Positions 48,983 through 57,777 of a stretch of 64,000 bases of DNA are shown here, piece after piece. The stretch comes from Jiella pelagia. Lineage in GTDB: Bacteria; Pseudomonadota; Alphaproteobacteria; Rhizobiales; Rhizobiaceae. Made by a program: the position numbers and the translations under genes. Location: NCBI RefSeq assembly GCF_026898155.1, contig NZ_CP114029.1:3204001-3268000 (forward strand), given 5' to 3'. The stretch's first letter is position 1. Every line of letters begins with the position of its first letter. Under the pieces are notes generated by a model that worked only from the letters and a program-made list of their open reading frames with translations, was not told the DNA's origin and searched no databases.

Positions 48983-49456
48983 TCAAACTCCTTCGTTGAT
49001 GGTCCGGTGTGCATTGGCGGGCCGCCGGAAACGGCCCTTCACCCTGAAGCCGTCGCGCATGTTCAGGCCGAGCAGCGTGATGTTGACGGCACCGGCGACC
49101 AGTTCGAGCGCCTGCACCCCGTAGAAAACGGCGTCAAGCTCACCGGCTCGCGCCTTGAAGGCCAGAAACAGCGCCGAGGGGACGAGAACCAGAAGGCCGT
49201 TGGCTGCACAGGCAGCGGTGCGTCTGATCTTCGTGGTGATCAGCTTCGGCCGTCGTCCCCGGGAGAGGTTGAAGCCCGTCCCTCCGGTCGCCGCGAGCGC
49301 CGGAATGAGCAGCAGGAAGCCCCAGGGTATGGCGCTCTTGATGGCAACGACCGTGCTGACCGGGCCGAACAACTCGCCCAGCGCGGTCGACAGCCAAAAG
49401 GTGGCGATGGTGAGGAGGGCAATGCCTCCTGCAACGGGATGAATGATGTTGACCAT
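48983..49456 (-). CDS. Four-helix membrane protein (hypothetical)
   Basis: A 157-residue inner-membrane protein with four hydrophobic segments (HPVAGGIALLTIATFWLSTA, SAIPWGFLLLIPALAATGG, ANGLLVLVPSALFLAFKA and VQALELVAGAVNITLLGL) and a basic C-terminal tail. No family is confidently recognised; similar small proteins often accompany MarR-regulated redox genes. Divergent from marR with two operators between. Confidence 0.65.
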   Translation of the reverse strand: MVNIIHPVAGGIALLTIATFWLSTALGELFGPVSTVVAIKSAIPWGFLLLIPALAATGGTGFNLSRGRRPKLITTKIRRTAACAANGLLVLVPSALFLAFKARAGELDAVFYGVQALELVAGAVNITLLGLNMRDGFRVKGRFRRPANAHRTINEGV

Positions 49457-49471
49457 GGCTGTCGTTTCAAT

Positions 49472-49529
49472 ATGGTGTTATGATGTCAATCTGGTAGCGA
49501 GAAATACGGCTTTGACATCATGGTGTCAA
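49472..49529. promoter_or_regulatory. Two MarR-type operators in the divergent promoter
   Basis: TTGACATCATGGTGTCAA (49512-49529) is palindromic at 16 of 18 positions. A second copy, TTGACATCATAACACCAT on the minus strand (49472-49489), shares the first ten bases. Centres are 40 bases apart, about four helical turns, between the divergent membrane-protein and MarR genes. Confidence 0.75.
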
Positions 49530-49548
49530 TAAGGGTGTATGTTTCAGA

Positions 49549-50019
49549 ATGAAAAACCCGAAACGGACCCCGTCAGGAACCGCCTTGAGCGATACGATCT
49601 TCGACCTGTTGAGGCTGAACAGTCGAATCCTCACGGCGGGTGACAGGCTTGTCGCAGGCCTTGGACTGACCAGCGCCCGATGGCAGGTCCTCGGGACGAT
49701 GATCGCGGCCGAGCGCCCGCAACCGGTCGCATGGATCGCCCGCGACATGGGCGCGAACCGTCAGAATGTTCAGCGCATCGTCAACGACCTGGCGAGGGAT
49801 GGCCTGGTCGAGTTTCAGCCAAATCCCCATCACCGGCGCGCGCAGCTCGTCGTTCTCACCAACAAAGGGACGAAGGCTTACGACGACGCCATGCAACTGC
49901 AAACGCCATGGGTGAACGATCTTGCCGAAGGTCTTCAGCCTGAGGAGATCGAGGTGACCCGGAAAGTCATCACCGCTCTGCGGCTCAAGCTGGAAGACGG
50001 CGACGCGGCTGACTCCTAA
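49549..50019 (+). CDS. MarR family regulator
   Basis: A 156-residue winged-helix repressor. AGLGLTSARWQVLGTMIA, then PVAWIARDMGANRQNVQRIVNDLARDGLVEF (recognition helix) and NPHHRRAQLVVLTNKGTKAY (wing). Dimerisation helices at both ends. It most likely represses itself and the divergent membrane protein-monooxygenase pair until a phenolic or quinone ligand binds. Confidence 0.92.
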   Translation: MKNPKRTPSGTALSDTIFDLLRLNSRILTAGDRLVAGLGLTSARWQVLGTMIAAERPQPVAWIARDMGANRQNVQRIVNDLARDGLVEFQPNPHHRRAQLVVLTNKGTKAYDDAMQLQTPWVNDLAEGLQPEEIEVTRKVITALRLKLEDGDAADS

Positions 50020-50092
50020 GCGCCGTCAAGCTGCCTTTGCCACCAGTTTTGCGGTCGCTCCGATAACGCTCGCGGCATCCATGCCATGCGGA

Positions 50093-51512
50093 TCGTGTCC
50101 CGGGGCGTGGTGTAGCTGACGGTTTTGGACCGCGGTTTCCGGCAGTGCCGAGCTGATCAGCGCGCCACGGCGGGCAGGCTGATGAGTGGATCATCGCTCA
50201 AGGGCGCGACGGATTCCAGCGTCATGTATCGCGCTCGCTGCACAGCCCATTCGTCATTCTGCTCGAGCAGCAGGGCGCCGACGAGACGCAGGATGGCCTC
50301 GTCGTTTGGGAAGATGCCGACGACGTCGGTGCGCCGCTTGATCTCGCCGTTCAGCCGCTCGATCGGGTTCGTGCTGTGCAACTTGGCACGATGCTCTCTC
50401 GGGAAGGTCATGTAGGCCAGCACGTCGGGCTCGGCGTCGTCGAGGATGGCGGCGAGCTTGGGCACCTTCGGCCGGATCTGGTCGGCGACGGAGCGCCATT
50501 GCAGGCTGGCGGCCTCGGGCGTCTCCTGGGCAAAGGCGGTGGCGATGAAGGCCGACACCACTCGGCGTCCGCTCTTGCCGGCATGGGCCAGCACGTTGCG
50601 CATGAAGTGCACCCGGCATCGCTGCCATGTCGCCGTCAGAACCTTGGTGACGGCCGCCTTGATGCCTTCGTGAGCATCGGAGACGACGAGCTTCACGCCG
50701 CGCAGACCACGGCGGGTCAGCTTGCGCAGAAACTCAGTCCAGATCGGCTCGGCTTCCGAGGTGCCGACCTCCATGCCCAGCACCTCGCGCCGGCCATCGG
50801 TGTTGACGCCGACGGCGATGATCACGGCGACGGAGACGATGCGACCGCCGCGGCGGACCTTCAGGTAGGTCGCATCGATCCAGAGATAGGGCCAGTCGCC
50901 CTCGATCGGCCGTTCGAGGAAGGCCTTCACCTTGCCGCCGATCTCTTCGCACAGCCTCGACACCTGGCTCTTGGAGATGCCGTCCATGCCCATCGCCTTA
51001 ACCAGGTCGTCGACCGAGCGGGTCGAGATGCCCTGGACATAGGCTTCCTGAATGACGGCCGTCAGAGCCTTCTCCGCCATGCGTCTCGGCTCCAGGAAGC
51101 CGGGAAAGTAGCTGCCCATGCGCAGCTTCGGAATGCGCAACTCGACCGTGCCGGCGCGGGTATGCCAGTCCCTGTCGCGATAGCCGTTGCGCTGGGCGAG
51201 CCGCTCGCCGCTCTTCTCGCCATAGCCGGCGCCGGTCGCTGCGCCAACCTCCAGTTCCATCAGCCGCTCGGCGGCAAAGCCGATCATCTCGCGCAACAGA
51301 TCGGCGTCCGGGGTCTTTTCCAGAAGGCTGCGCAGGCTCATCATGTCGTCGGTCATCAGAGGATCTCCGGTTGCGGTTAGGTCTCGCAACCCAAGCCTAA
51401 CCGGAAACCGCTGGTGACCACTCGCCTCGCCGATCCCGTCCTACAGCGCGATGAATGGCGCGGACGAGATCGGCGACGCTACCGCTGAGCTACACCACGT
51501 GTGGGGACACGA
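50093..51512 (-). mobile_element. IS256-family insertion sequence, copy 2
   Basis: Terminal inverted repeats of about 25 bp: TCGTGTCCC and, four bases further in, CGTGGTGTAGCT (left at 50093-50101 and 50106-50117; right at 51504-51512 and 51488-51499). Each end keeps the same 13-base offset, so the boundaries are consistent. It carries one intact transposase. The right end interrupts an integrase gene; the left flank is not the rest of that gene and no target duplication is seen, so a deletion followed insertion. Confidence 0.78.
50157..51356 (-). CDS. IS256-family transposase (intact)
   Basis: A 399-residue mutator-type transposase. [37 protein letters not shown], the DDE residues in [30 protein letters not shown] and [13 protein letters not shown]. 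Start chosen at the ATG following GGAGATCCTCTG. About 60% similar by eye to copy 1, so a different element of the same family. Unlike copy 1 it has no frameshift; its C-terminal region reads NDEAILRL where copy 1 has the GAGCTC site. Confidence 0.92.
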   Translation of the reverse strand: MTDDMMSLRSLLEKTPDADLLREMIGFAAERLMELEVGAATGAGYGEKSGERLAQRNGYRDRDWHTRAGTVELRIPKLRMGSYFPGFLEPRRMAEKALTAVIQEAYVQGISTRSVDDLVKAMGMDGISKSQVSRLCEEIGGKVKAFLERPIEGDWPYLWIDATYLKVRRGGRIVSVAVIIAVGVNTDGRREVLGMEVGTSEAEPIWTEFLRKLTRRGLRGVKLVVSDAHEGIKAAVTKVLTATWQRCRVHFMRNVLAHAGKSGRRVVSAFIATAFAQETPEAASLQWRSVADQIRPKVPKLAAILDDAEPDVLAYMTFPREHRAKLHSTNPIERLNGEIKRRTDVVGIFPNDEAILRLVGALLLEQNDEWAVQRARYMTLESVAPLSDDPLISLPAVAR

Positions 51513-51618
51513 CCCGGGAAGCTGCTGCGCAGATCTTCCGGCACGCGCCGGACGTAGTGCCATACGCCTTTGCGTTTGGTTAGATGATTCGAGATCGCCA
51601 CTTCCGCCGCCATGTTAT
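51513..51618 (-). pseudogene. Tyrosine recombinase N-terminal stub (island integrase)
   Basis: About 35 codons, ISNHLTKRKGVWHYVRRVPEDLRSSFPG, match the N-terminal (DUF6538-like) arm of integrases common in rhizobiales (pattern ...WYVRRVPxDLR...). The frame then runs into the terminal repeat of IS256 copy 2 and stops. The catalytic domain is gone. Its position, reading away from tRNA-Glu and 80 bases from the att repeat, is that expected for the integrase that inserted the island. Confidence 0.7.
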
Positions 51619-51695
51619 GCAGCAGCCTGATAATCAAGCCACAGCAGGGTGCGGTAAGCGATTGATTTCCAAAGGAAACGATAGCCCATTCCAGA

Positions 51696-51716
51696 GGAAT
51701 GGTACGCCCAAGGGGA
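51696..51716. repeat. attR-like 21-bp direct repeat within tRNA-Glu
   Basis: Covers the 3'-terminal bases of tRNA-Glu including CCA, plus four bases beyond. Identical to 39469-39489. The tRNA gene stays whole on this side, as usual when the integrating element carries the 3' end. Confidence 0.8.
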
Positions 51717-51774
51717 ATCGAACCCCTCTCTCCACCGTGAAAGGGTGGCGTCCTAACCGATAGACGATGGGCGC
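51700..51774 (-). tRNA. tRNA-Glu (anticodon TTC)
   Basis: On the minus strand GCGCCCATCGTCTATCGGTT starts a standard cloverleaf: 7-bp acceptor stem pairing with GGGCGTA, an anticodon loop CTTTCAC (TTC) within CCACC-GGTGG stems, a GGTTCGATTCC T-arm and encoded CCA. 75 bases long. It is the integration target of the 12-kb island. Confidence 0.95.
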
Positions 51775-52039
51775 AGCGCGAGGCTGTATACGAATGATTC
51801 CCTTTCTTCGCAAGCGCGTCGGAGCACTTTTTCACACTCCGCTCGGGTGGCGCCAGCACAAGGTCTGGTCGGGAGAAAGCGTAGCGTTCGAAGTCGTGAG
51901 CGGCAAAGGCGGGCCGGTTGCCGGGTCGGCCCGGCACCGCAAGAGCGAGGCGACCCACCAAGCTCAAATTGTCGCATGCCGATAGCTCGGCTCAGGAGGG
52001 ATCCGCAGGGCTTTCGGGTCGATGTCGTGGAAGGCTCAC

Positions 52040-53113
52040 CTATCGGCGTCGGCGGCAGCGCCAATTCCAGTCGCGCTTCGGCCCGATGTCGATGTGGATC
52101 GCATCGGTGTGGCAGTAGGTTCCCACACCGCCCCGGCCGGGCAGCGCCCGGGCAAAAGCCGCGACTGCCAGATGATCAGCGCCCGGCACGTAGAGGTCTG
52201 CCGCCTTGCAGCCCATGTGCTGGGAGCGCTGGGCGCCATTGACGCGGCGGTTGTGCTTGGGGCTGCGATAGCCCGAGGTGATCACCGCCTTGGAGCCGAA
52301 TCGGCGCTCGATCGCCCGAATCTGCGCGACCAGATCGGCCGGAAAGCAAGAGGTCTCAACGTTATCGCGCGCGACGCGCAGGCCGTTCGGAGAGAGCCGC
52401 GCAAAGCCGCCAAGCGAGGCGACGCGGTAGGAGGAGGAGATCACGTCGTCGATGGCGTCCGCCTCGCTTGCCGAGGCCTTTTGGCCGATCTCGAACAGCG
52501 AGGCGGGATTGACGCCCGGAAGGTCTTCGAGGCCGCCTGGAGCATCAGTGGGCTGGTCGCGTTTCAGGACGATGCGCCGACCCTTGCCCTTGTCGCTGTT
52601 GGCGATCGGCGTGCGAGCCTTCTCCTCGGCGAACAGCGAGGCGAAGAGCGAGCGTTGCGCCGGGCGCTCGCCGCGTTCCGCCTGGATGGCGTTACCCTCG
52701 GCAACGGTGCCGCCGGCATAGGCGGCGACGGGGCGGGACGTTGTCATCCGCTCCCGCAGCGCGGCGGCTTCGGCGGTTTCCGCAGATGCCACCTGCTCGT
52801 CGGTTGTCTGCGCCGTCGCCTGCTTTTCCGGATCGGCGGCTGCGACAACCGACGTCTCGTCGGCGGCGTCCGCAATCGCCGTGGCAACGTCGTCGCCGGC
52901 TGCGCTCTCGTCGCCGGTCGGCGACGCCGACGAGGCGGTGGAAAAGCCGAAGGCCGACGTGTCGTCGACGGCCGAGACGCAAGAACTGACGAGCGGAAGC
53001 ATCGCAAACAGCGCCCCCGCAAAGATTGCCGAGCCGAAACAACCGCCTGTGGCGACCTGTGATCTGGCCGTCAACTTATCCCTCTCCGCGACGGATCTCC
53101 CCCGACCCGTCAT
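52040..53113 (-). CDS. YcbK-like DUF882 / peptidase M15-family exported protein
   Basis: A 357-residue protein with a signal or lipobox-like N-terminus (FAMLPLVSSC), a ~170-residue Ala/Glu/Thr-rich linker, and a C-terminal zinc-peptidase-like domain: VITSGYRSPKHNRRVNGA, SQHMGCKAADLYVPG (His and Asp ligands) and YCHTDAIHIDIG (second His). This is the DUF882/YcbK fold, related to D-Ala-D-Ala carboxypeptidases, so a cell-wall amidase or lipoprotein in the periplasm is inferred. The low-complexity linker is unusually long. Confidence 0.82.
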   Translation of the reverse strand: MTGRGRSVAERDKLTARSQVATGGCFGSAIFAGALFAMLPLVSSCVSAVDDTSAFGFSTASSASPTGDESAAGDDVATAIADAADETSVVAAADPEKQATAQTTDEQVASAETAEAAALRERMTTSRPVAAYAGGTVAEGNAIQAERGERPAQRSLFASLFAEEKARTPIANSDKGKGRRIVLKRDQPTDAPGGLEDLPGVNPASLFEIGQKASASEADAIDDVISSSYRVASLGGFARLSPNGLRVARDNVETSCFPADLVAQIRAIERRFGSKAVITSGYRSPKHNRRVNGAQRSQHMGCKAADLYVPGADHLAVAAFARALPGRGGVGTYCHTDAIHIDIGPKRDWNWRCRRRR

Positions 53114-53328
53114 CCCCCAGGCGTTCTTCGACGCCGATTATCCGTTTCAGGCGAGCCTTGCGCTCGACCCGGGTCCGCGTGTCGTTCAGGTCGTCGCCCG
53201 TTCCGATCCCCATCGGAAGCCGCAAAGGAAACCGCAGCATACGGCACGACGACACGACCAGTTATCGTCTATGGTCACAATGTGGCGATACGACGATTAC
53301 AGCTTTTTCATGAAGCTGGCGAGAGGGT

Positions 53329-53769
53329 TCACCACGACCCGGTATTCTGCATCGAAGCCCAAGGTTCGGCAGGCTCCTTGGCGTCGCCCTTCTGCAAGAG
53401 TTCGAAGGAGATGTTGTCGGGCGACTTGACGAAGGCCATCCGTCCGTCGCGCGGCGGCCGGTTGATCGTCACGCCCGCATCCATGAGGCTCTGGCAGGTC
53501 TCGTAGATGTCGTCGACCTCGTACGCGAGGTGGCCGAAATTGCGCCCGCCCGTGTATTCCTCGGGATCCCAGTTGTATGTGAGTTCCATCAGCGGCGCCT
53601 TGGTTTCGGCTGCGTCCGGCATGTCCCCAGGGGCGGCGAGGAAGATCAGCGTGTAGCGGCCTTGCTCGCTATCGATGCGGCGAGTTTCGACGAGACCGAA
53701 CTTGTTGCAGTAGAAGTCGAGGGACTGGTCGATGTCGGTAATCCGGACCATGGTGTGGAGATAGCGCAT
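53329..53769 (-). CDS. gloA: Lactoylglutathione lyase (glyoxalase I)
   Basis: A 146-residue metal-dependent VOC-family enzyme converting the methylglyoxal-glutathione hemithioacetal to lactoylglutathione. [26 protein letters not shown] (His ligand), [16 protein letters not shown] (Glu), [15 protein letters not shown] (His) and [14 protein letters not shown] (Glu) give all four metal ligands. AGGAGCG before the ATG pair supports this start; the longer in-frame reading is not conserved. Confidence 0.94.
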   Translation of the reverse strand: MRYLHTMVRITDIDQSLDFYCNKFGLVETRRIDSEQGRYTLIFLAAPGDMPDAAETKAPLMELTYNWDPEEYTGGRNFGHLAYEVDDIYETCQSLMDAGVTINRPPRDGRMAFVKSPDNISFELLQKGDAKEPAEPWASMQNTGSW

Positions 53770-54555
53770 CATCGCTCCTGAAATCGGCGGCTTCTGGCAC
53801 AGAGGAGACGTTTCCGTCCGTGCGATCGAAGGCGAGCGTCGTTGTGTGGGCATCGTTGTGTGGGCGTCGTCGAACCGGCAGCGTCGCCAAACGCACGGAA
53901 GTCGCGCATTTCTGCTGCTTGATCCCGCGGTTTCTTCGCCGGTCGGCGACGATGTACCGAAAGCTTAGGGCCGATGACGGGTTCGCCAAGTCCGGCGACA
54001 TCGAGTTGCATCGGCTCCCAGCGCCCGATGGCCGGGAGCGCCGCCAACGGCCGGTCGGAGGCAGATCCATCTGGGAGGCGACATGACGCAAGGGATGCTG
54101 TGCCGTCCTGACCCATTCTGGCACTCCTCGGTCACGCTACGGTCCGTTCGGGTCCGCGCAGGGTAGGAGGCGGAACCGGCCGGCGGGACGTTGCAGACGA
54201 GGTGTTGGCGCTCACGAGGTCGGCGACCGCTCTTGCGTTCGCGCGGTCTTTGCAGGCGGCGACCGGACCGATTATTCGACTGGGACGACTGGCCGGAGGC
54301 ACGAACTGCCGCAATTTGTTGCGAGAGCAGGCACTTCGGCGACAGGCATGCGATGAACATGACGGAGAGGTTATGGAGGCATCTACTGTCGGCAGCGTTG
54401 CTTTCGGTGAGAAAGCCTAATCTAATGATGGCGTAGAATTGGGAAATTGTGTGCGGGACATGTCATTTTACCCTGCGGCCTCTTGCGGTCCATGGGACAG
54501 TTGATGCTAAGTTTCATGCTCGCGATTCGGTAGGCGTAAAAGGCGGAACCCCCGA
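53770..54555. other. 786-base gap, nothing convincing
   Basis: Between gloA and the cold-shock gene no frame on either strand has plausible protein composition, and no RNA gene is recognised. The last 140 bases before the cold-shock gene are AT-rich (AATTGGGAAATTG) and likely contain its promoter and a long leader, as is common for cold-shock genes. Confidence 0.45.
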
Positions 54556-55131
54556 ATGCCGGAAAGACTCTCGACACAGATCCGTACCGGCGGAGAACAG
54601 GCTGCAAGCGGCGACGTCGGCCTCACCGTCGTCTCCGGGCAGATCAAATGGTTCGATGCCTCGAAGGGGTTCGGCTTCATCGTGCCGGACGATCAGGGCC
54701 CCGACATTCTCCTCCACGTCACCTGTCTGAGGCGCGACGGCTATGCCGCGGCACCGGAGGGGGCAAAGCTCGTCTGCGAGGTTCAGCGCGGCGAAAAAGG
54801 GCTGCAGGCCTTTCGCATTCTTTCCATGGACCAGTCGACGGCGGTCCATCCGGCGCAGCTGCCGCCATCGCGAACCCATGTCAGCGTCACGCCCGAAAGC
54901 GATTTCGTCCAGGCCGTGGTCAAATGGTTCAACCGGACGCGGGGCTACGGCTTCCTGACCCGCGGCGAGGGAACGGCGGACATTTTCGTCCACATGGAAA
55001 CGCTGCGCCGCTACGGACTTTCCGAATTGCGGCCTGGCCAGGAGGTGCTAGTGCGCTTCGGAGCCGGCGACAAGGGGCTGATGGCGGCCGAAATCCAGAC
55101 CGTGAACGGCAGCGGCCCGGCCATTCACTGA
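54556..55131 (+). CDS. Twin cold-shock-domain protein
   Basis: A 191-residue protein with two cold-shock domains joined by a 35-residue linker. Domain 1: [28 protein letters not shown] near residues 26-95; domain 2: [28 protein letters not shown] near residues 120-185. The RNP1 (KGFGFI, RGYGFL) and RNP2 (DILLH, DIFVH) motifs are in both. Such double-CSD proteins bind single-stranded RNA/DNA and are typical of rhizobiales, where they sit beside DUF192 genes as here. Confidence 0.93.
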   Translation: MPERLSTQIRTGGEQAASGDVGLTVVSGQIKWFDASKGFGFIVPDDQGPDILLHVTCLRRDGYAAAPEGAKLVCEVQRGEKGLQAFRILSMDQSTAVHPAQLPPSRTHVSVTPESDFVQAVVKWFNRTRGYGFLTRGEGTADIFVHMETLRRYGLSELRPGQEVLVRFGAGDKGLMAAEIQTVNGSGPAIH

Positions 55132-55382
55132 CCGCGAACAGGATTGCCGGGTGCGGATCGCCGCCATTGTTCCGCTGGCACTGGCGGATCGCGCCGAATA
55201 CGAAGCGCCTGATTGCGGATTTGGCCTTCGCGGCGCCGGTGCTGTCTCCACCCGTGAGCTTCGAGGTCCCATCCACTGGCGCGGCAGCGAAAAACGTTGC
55301 ATGAAGGGTCGCGTCGGCGCCCGAAAGGGCCGTGGGCGCAAGGGTTTGCCAAACGGAGGGCGCCGTGGGGCGTGAGATCCGC

Positions 55383-55847
55383 ATGAAACCGAAGAAGCTC
55401 TTCGCCGCGCTTGTCGCCGCCATCGTCGCGGTCCTTGCTGCGGGTTACCTGGCATTTGCCGCCGGCGATCTGACCAAGGCGGTTCTCCATACCGACAGCG
55501 GCGAGCACGCGGTCATGGTCGAACTGGCGCTGACGCCCGAGCAGCGCGAGGTCGGGCTGATGAATAGGTCGCAGATGCCGCAGGATCAGGGCATGCTGTT
55601 CCGCTTCGACGAGACCCGCAATGTTTCCATGTGGATGAAGAACACGCTGATCCCGCTCGACATGCTGTTCATCGACGACAGCGGCAAGATCGTCACGATC
55701 AAGACCAACGCCCAGCCATTGTCGCTCGCCATCATCCCCTCCGGCCAGCCGGTGCGCTACGTGCTCGAACTGAACGGCGGCGCGGCGGCGCGCTACGACG
55801 TTTCGATCGGCGACCGGCTCGAGCACGAGGTCATTCCGGATGATTAA
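55383..55847 (+). CDS. DUF192 family protein
   Basis: A 154-residue exported or membrane-anchored protein: N-terminal hydrophobic helix (LFAALVAAIVAVLAAGYLAF), then the DUF192 domain with EQREVGLMNRSQMPQDQGMLFRF, VSMWMKNTLIPLDMLFID and YVLELNGGAAAR. Function unknown; the neighbouring cold-shock gene is a conserved partner in many alphaproteobacteria. The start at MKPKK is preferred over an upstream in-frame ATG because it begins the signal-like sequence. Confidence 0.87.
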   Translation: MKPKKLFAALVAAIVAVLAAGYLAFAAGDLTKAVLHTDSGEHAVMVELALTPEQREVGLMNRSQMPQDQGMLFRFDETRNVSMWMKNTLIPLDMLFIDDSGKIVTIKTNAQPLSLAIIPSGQPVRYVLELNGGAAARYDVSIGDRLEHEVIPDD

Positions 55848-55859
55848 CGACCGTCGCTG

Positions 55860-55882
55860 CCGCGCCTTGGCATGCGGCGCGG
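55860..55882 (+). terminator. Weak hairpin after DUF192
   Basis: CCGCGCC and GGCGCGG form a 7-bp stem with a 9-base loop just behind the stop codon. No T run. Confidence 0.35.
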
Positions 55883-55967
55883 TGCATTGAGTGCTGCGGA
55901 ACAGCCTTGGCGCTTGACTTGGCGGCGAAAGCCCGGCAGATCGCTGTTGGCGAACGGGTCACCCGTG

Positions 55968-56006
<39 letters not shown>

Positions 56007-56056
56007 GCTTCGAGGCTTCCGGAAAATCCGCCAGCGATTTCAACATTTTGCGACGA

Positions 56057-57166
56057 TTATTGCGCCTTGCGGGCGCCGGTTCCGGGGCTATTCCGGGATT
56101 TGGCGTTGAGGCCTTCGAAGAGATCCTCGTCGAGGACGTGGGCGTAGCGCATGGTCGAGGTGATCGAGGAGTGGGCAAGCGCCTTCTGCACGAGGGCGAT
56201 GTCCCGCGTCGCGCGCAGGAGTTTGGTCGCAAAGTCGTGGCGCATGTCGTGGCGGCGGAAGTCGGTGACGCCGGCGTTTTTCAGCGCGGTTTCCTGGCTG
56301 CGGCGATAGCCGGTGAGGGTGAGGGGGCGGCGCATGCCTTTTTCGCGGCCGCGCTGGACCTCGTAGGTCCAGACCTCGGGCAGCGGCGACTTCTTCATCT
56401 CGCCTTCGATCAGGGCCGCGTCTGCGTCGGAGATCGGCGTCCAGCGCAGGCCCTTGCCCTTGATCCAGACACGGATGCGGTGCCGGGGCAAGTCGACGTC
56501 GAGCTTCTTCAGGCCGAGGGCGGCGTTGAGGCGGAGGCCGCGGCCGAGCAGGAAGGCGGTAAAGGGGTGGAAATCCTCGCGCAGCTCCCGCCAGAAGGCG
56601 GCCGCCTCCTCGTCTGTCAGTTCGCGCTCGCGGGGCGCGGCTTCGCGGCGGCGGAGCTTCGGCCAGTCGATCTTGTGGGGCTCGCAGCCGACGCCCCAGA
56701 CGCGGGCGGCTCTGGTCATGACGGCGCGCATCGGCTCGATGATGTTGCGATTGACGGTGGCGCCGGAGACGAGCTTCGGGTTCTTTTTACCGTGGGTTTC
56801 GGCGGCGCGTCTGAGGACGGCCTCGGCGATGTCGTTGGCGGTGATGTTTGCAAGGCGGCGATCTCCACCGATCAGGCGCTCGCAATGCTGCAGGCCGATG
56901 ACCGTGTCGAGGCCGCCGGGCTTCTCGGCGAGGACCTCGCGGGCGTAGCGCTCGATCGCCTCGGTCAGTGTGAGGTCGTCGTTCGGCCCGCTTCTGAGGA
57001 CGCGGCGGCGCTCTTTCGCTTCTGCCGCTTCAGCCGCTCTAACAGTTCGCTCCCCTGTCGACCCGTGAAAGCGACGACGTTCGCCGTGGATCCTGACCGT
57101 GAAATCGAAGTGGAAATAGGGCGTCTTGAAATTGCCGTCTCGGTCTTTCGGTCGGTAGACGGACAT
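56057..57166 (-). CDS. Tyrosine recombinase (phage-type integrase)
   Basis: A 369-residue site-specific recombinase. An N-terminal core-binding domain (DDLTLTEAIERYAREVLAEK) is followed by the catalytic domain with RGLRLNAALGLKKLDVD (first Arg), HDMRHDFATKLL (His-x-x-Arg) and LAHSSITSTMRYAHV (second His region and the Tyr nucleophile near residue 342). It sits next to the split tRNA-Pro, which is its likely target. Its start lies inside the AlpA-like gene, in another frame, so both are made from one message. Confidence 0.92.
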   Translation of the reverse strand: MSVYRPKDRDGNFKTPYFHFDFTVRIHGERRRFHGSTGERTVRAAEAAEAKERRRVLRSGPNDDLTLTEAIERYAREVLAEKPGGLDTVIGLQHCERLIGGDRRLANITANDIAEAVLRRAAETHGKKNPKLVSGATVNRNIIEPMRAVMTRAARVWGVGCEPHKIDWPKLRRREAAPRERELTDEEAAAFWRELREDFHPFTAFLLGRGLRLNAALGLKKLDVDLPRHRIRVWIKGKGLRWTPISDADAALIEGEMKKSPLPEVWTYEVQRGREKGMRRPLTLTGYRRSQETALKNAGVTDFRRHDMRHDFATKLLRATRDIALVQKALAHSSITSTMRYAHVLDEDLFEGLNAKSRNSPGTGARKAQ

Positions 57167-57381
57167 GCGACGTCCCTTTTCAGATAGGCCTCGATGTCCT
57201 CGCGGGCATAGACCCGGCGGCGGCGGCGGAGGCGGTAGGCGATGTTCCCCTCTTCCCGCTCGCGGCGCAAGCTCGCCGGCGAAAAGCCGATGATCCGGGC
57301 GGCCTCGGCCTCGGAGACCAGCGGGCCGGCGGCAAAGGCCGCGTCGAGGCTGGCGAGGAGGGAGGGCGGGAGGTCAGGCAT
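56965..57381 (-). CDS. AlpA/MerR-like helix-turn-helix protein (probable excisionase)
   Basis: A 138-residue protein whose N-terminal part is a winged helix of the AlpA/excisionase type: PLVSEAEAARIIGFSPASLRREREEGNIAYRLRRRRRVYAREDIEAYL. The remaining 60 residues are basic and overlap the integrase gene for about 200 bases in another frame, which is unusual; part of this tail may only be tolerated read-through. Directionality factors in this position control excision. Confidence 0.72.
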   Translation of the reverse strand: MPDLPPSLLASLDAAFAAGPLVSEAEAARIIGFSPASLRREREEGNIAYRLRRRRRVYAREDIEAYLKRDVACPSTDRKTETAISRRPISTSISRSGSTANVVAFTGRQGSELLERLKRQKRKSAAASSEAGRTTTSH

Positions 57382-57772
57382 CGCCGGCATCTTTCGCGGC
57401 ACACAATGCTGCATCTCGCGCGTCGACAAAGCGTTTCCATGCCTGCCCCTTCGGGCCAGCTTTGCCGCCTCTATCGGTGGGCGTACGCTCATACTCGACA
57501 TGCAGGCGAAGCGCTGCTGTTGCCGCATCTGCGGCGTTTGACGCATTCTCCCGCCCAAGATTTCCGGTGGGTTTTTCATAGATTGAACCAACCGCCAAAA
57601 CGGCTTCAGTCTCGCCCGTCGCGCGTCGATAGACGTCCTGTAGGCGCCGCCGTAAAAGCTCCCACAAGCGCGGCGGCAGATAGTGGCCAGGCTTCAAAAG
57701 CCCGTTGACCGCGAGTCTTGCTGCGTTGTCGTCGAGCGATTCCTGGAGTTCCTTTGACGTCATGATCGCCAT
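57374..57772 (-). CDS. Hypothetical protein of the integrated element
   Basis: About 132 soluble, mostly helical residues (ELQESLDDNAARLAVNGLL, PRLWELLRRRLQDVYRRA, EYERTPTDRGGKAGPKGQAWKRFVDARDA). No family recognised. Ends inside the AlpA-like gene start and begins just after the sliding-clamp stop, so it belongs to the same operon. The GTG at 57784 is an alternative start. Confidence 0.6.
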   Translation of the reverse strand: MAIMTSKELQESLDDNAARLAVNGLLKPGHYLPPRLWELLRRRLQDVYRRATGETEAVLAVGSIYEKPTGNLGRENASNAADAATAALRLHVEYERTPTDRGGKAGPKGQAWKRFVDARDAALCAAKDAGDA

Positions 57773-57777
57773 CGTCT

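Noticed and set aside
51478..51500. A tRNA-like 5' segment on the minus strand (GTGGTGTAGCTCAGCGGTAG).
   Set aside because: The D-stem does not pair properly, no anticodon arm follows, and a matching inverted copy at 50106-50117 shows it belongs to the terminal repeats of IS256 copy 2.
42459..51671. Shared GCGATTGATTTCC at 42459 and 51658 as a possible further att repeat.
   Set aside because: Only 13 bases match and the flanks differ; weaker than the 21-bp repeat and probably chance.
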